A stretch of 40,190 nucleotides of DNA. It comes from a bacterium. GTDB lineage: Bacteria; UBP18; UBA7526. The stretch's first letter is position 1. Each line of letters starts with the position of its first letter. Both the position numbers and the translations under genes were made by a program. The DNA is taken from assembly GCA_030615855.1 (NCBI GenBank), contig JAUWYL010000008.1, positions 1 through 40,190 on the forward strand, written 5' to 3'. Of the stretch, positions 39,504-40,190 are shown piece after piece. Below the pieces are notes generated by a model. It was not told the DNA's origin and did not search any database. It worked only from the letters and a program-made list of their open reading frames with translations.

Positions 39504-40190
39504 TCACTCATACCTGATGGCCTCTACCGGATCCAGCCTCGCTCCCCGCCAAGCGGGGTAGATGGTCGCCAATAGACTTATCCCGATAGCTGCTAAAATG
39601 ATGAGGAGGATATCGCTTCCTCTCATGGAAATGGGCAGGATGCTTATATAGTAGACTTCTCCTCCTCCAGGAAGTTTGACGAAATGGTACCTATCCTGCA
39701 GGAAACAGATGAAAGAACCAATAAACGTCCCCAAAAGGGTTCCCATAAGGCCAATGATCAACCCCTCCAGGATGAAGATGGACATGATGCTTTTGCGCTG
39801 AGCGCCCATGGCCTTCAGTATCCCGATCTCCTTCGTCTTCCTGATGACCTTCATGATCAGGGCGCTGGCGATGTTAAAGGCGGCGACCAGGATGATGAGA
39901 ACCAGAATAACGGTCATGGTAATCTTCTCCATCCTTAGAGCAGCGAAGAGGTTGCTGTTGAGCTCCATCCAGTTCCTTACCCAGTAGGGGTAGCCTAATT
40001 CCTCCTGGATTCTTTTATCCATCTTACCTGCCTGATAGATATTATCTATCTTTACCTGTAGCCCGGTGACTACCTCTCCCATCCCAAATAATCCCCGGGC
40101 GCTATCCAAGGTAACATAGGCCAGGGTTGAATCATACTCATACATCCCGGTATCGAAGATGCTAGTGACTTTGAATCTTTTGAACCTGGG
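39504..40190 (-). CDS. Lipoprotein-releasing permease LolC/LolE, C-terminal part (runs off right edge)
   Basis: The membrane subunit that works with LolD to release outer-membrane lipoproteins. The frame is open through 40190, so the N-terminus lies outside the window; the visible 228 residues begin in the periplasmic domain (FKRFKVTSIFDTGMYEYDSTLAYV) and continue through three membrane helices of the FtsX type (TVILVLIILVAAFNIASALI, then IFILEGLIIGLMGTLLGTFI, then ILLIILAAIGISLLATIYPA), with the cytoplasmic coupling loop TKEIGILKAMGAQRKSIM. It ends ARLDPVEAIRYE, as in LolC/LolE. Whether it is LolC, LolE or a single LolF-like subunit cannot be told from this part. Confidence 0.93.
   Translation of the reverse strand, partial: PRFKRFKVTSIFDTGMYEYDSTLAYVTLDSARGLFGMGEVVTGLQVKIDNIYQAGKMDKRIQEELGYPYWVRNWMELNSNLFAALRMEKITMTVILVLIILVAAFNIASALIMKVIRKTKEIGILKAMGAQRKSIMSIFILEGLIIGLMGTLLGTFIGSFICFLQDRYHFVKLPGGGEVYYISILPISMRGSDILLIILAAIGISLLATIYPAWRGARLDPVEAIRYE

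Overview
The window is an unusually orderly block of outer-membrane biogenesis genes. All 33 recognisable protein genes lie on the minus strand, so transcription runs from the right edge to the left. The organism is a diderm bacterium that makes lipid A, Kdo and probably heptose. It also carries LpxI instead of LpxH, an LpxC-FabZ fusion, and the ClpC-McsA-McsB arginine-phosphorylation system best known from Firmicutes. This mix, the Lys/Glu/Ile-rich proteins and the word-like intergenic repeats suggest an uncultured candidate phylum, perhaps Omnitrophota or a neighbour. The phylum is an inference; no rRNA gene is present.

In transcription order (right to left): a lipoprotein-export permease and ATPase (lolC/E partial, lolD); a degenerate PilZ protein; a class IV aminotransferase (ilvE-like); mcsA-mcsB-clpC; bamA and an OmpH/Skp chaperone; the lipid A core lpxD, lpxC-fabZ, lpxA, lpxI and an oxidoreductase-lpxB fusion; msbA; a DUF374 acyltransferase; Kdo transferase waaA; four tandem LpxL-like acyltransferases; lpxK; heptosyltransferase waaF; a WaaE-like glycosyltransferase; a polysaccharide deacetylase; a second heptosyltransferase; a WaaP-like kinase; a UDP-GlcNAc/ManNAc-type dehydrogenase; three AsmA-like envelope proteins, one ending in an OmpA domain; recX; and the 5' part of alaS. 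Together these cover UDP-GlcNAc to Kdo-lipid A, flipping by MsbA, core extension, OMP insertion (BamA, Skp), lipoprotein release (Lol) and probable lipid bridges (AsmA). Many junctions overlap by 1-23 nt, so translation is probably coupled in long operons.

The most unusual material is between and inside the genes. Nearly every spacer over about 80 nt is built from 6-10 bp words in tandem, mostly heptamers, often arranged as nested inverted repeats. Two spacers 25 kb apart hold opposite-oriented copies of one roughly 235-bp element. A third spacer shares its 47-bp core, which contains a small hairpin with a compensatory base-pair change. The same words occur in frame inside at least seven genes as linkers, and they form the stop codons or C-terminal tails of several others. 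No tRNA, rRNA, CRISPR array, transposase or phage gene was seen. No spacer exceeds 300 nt.
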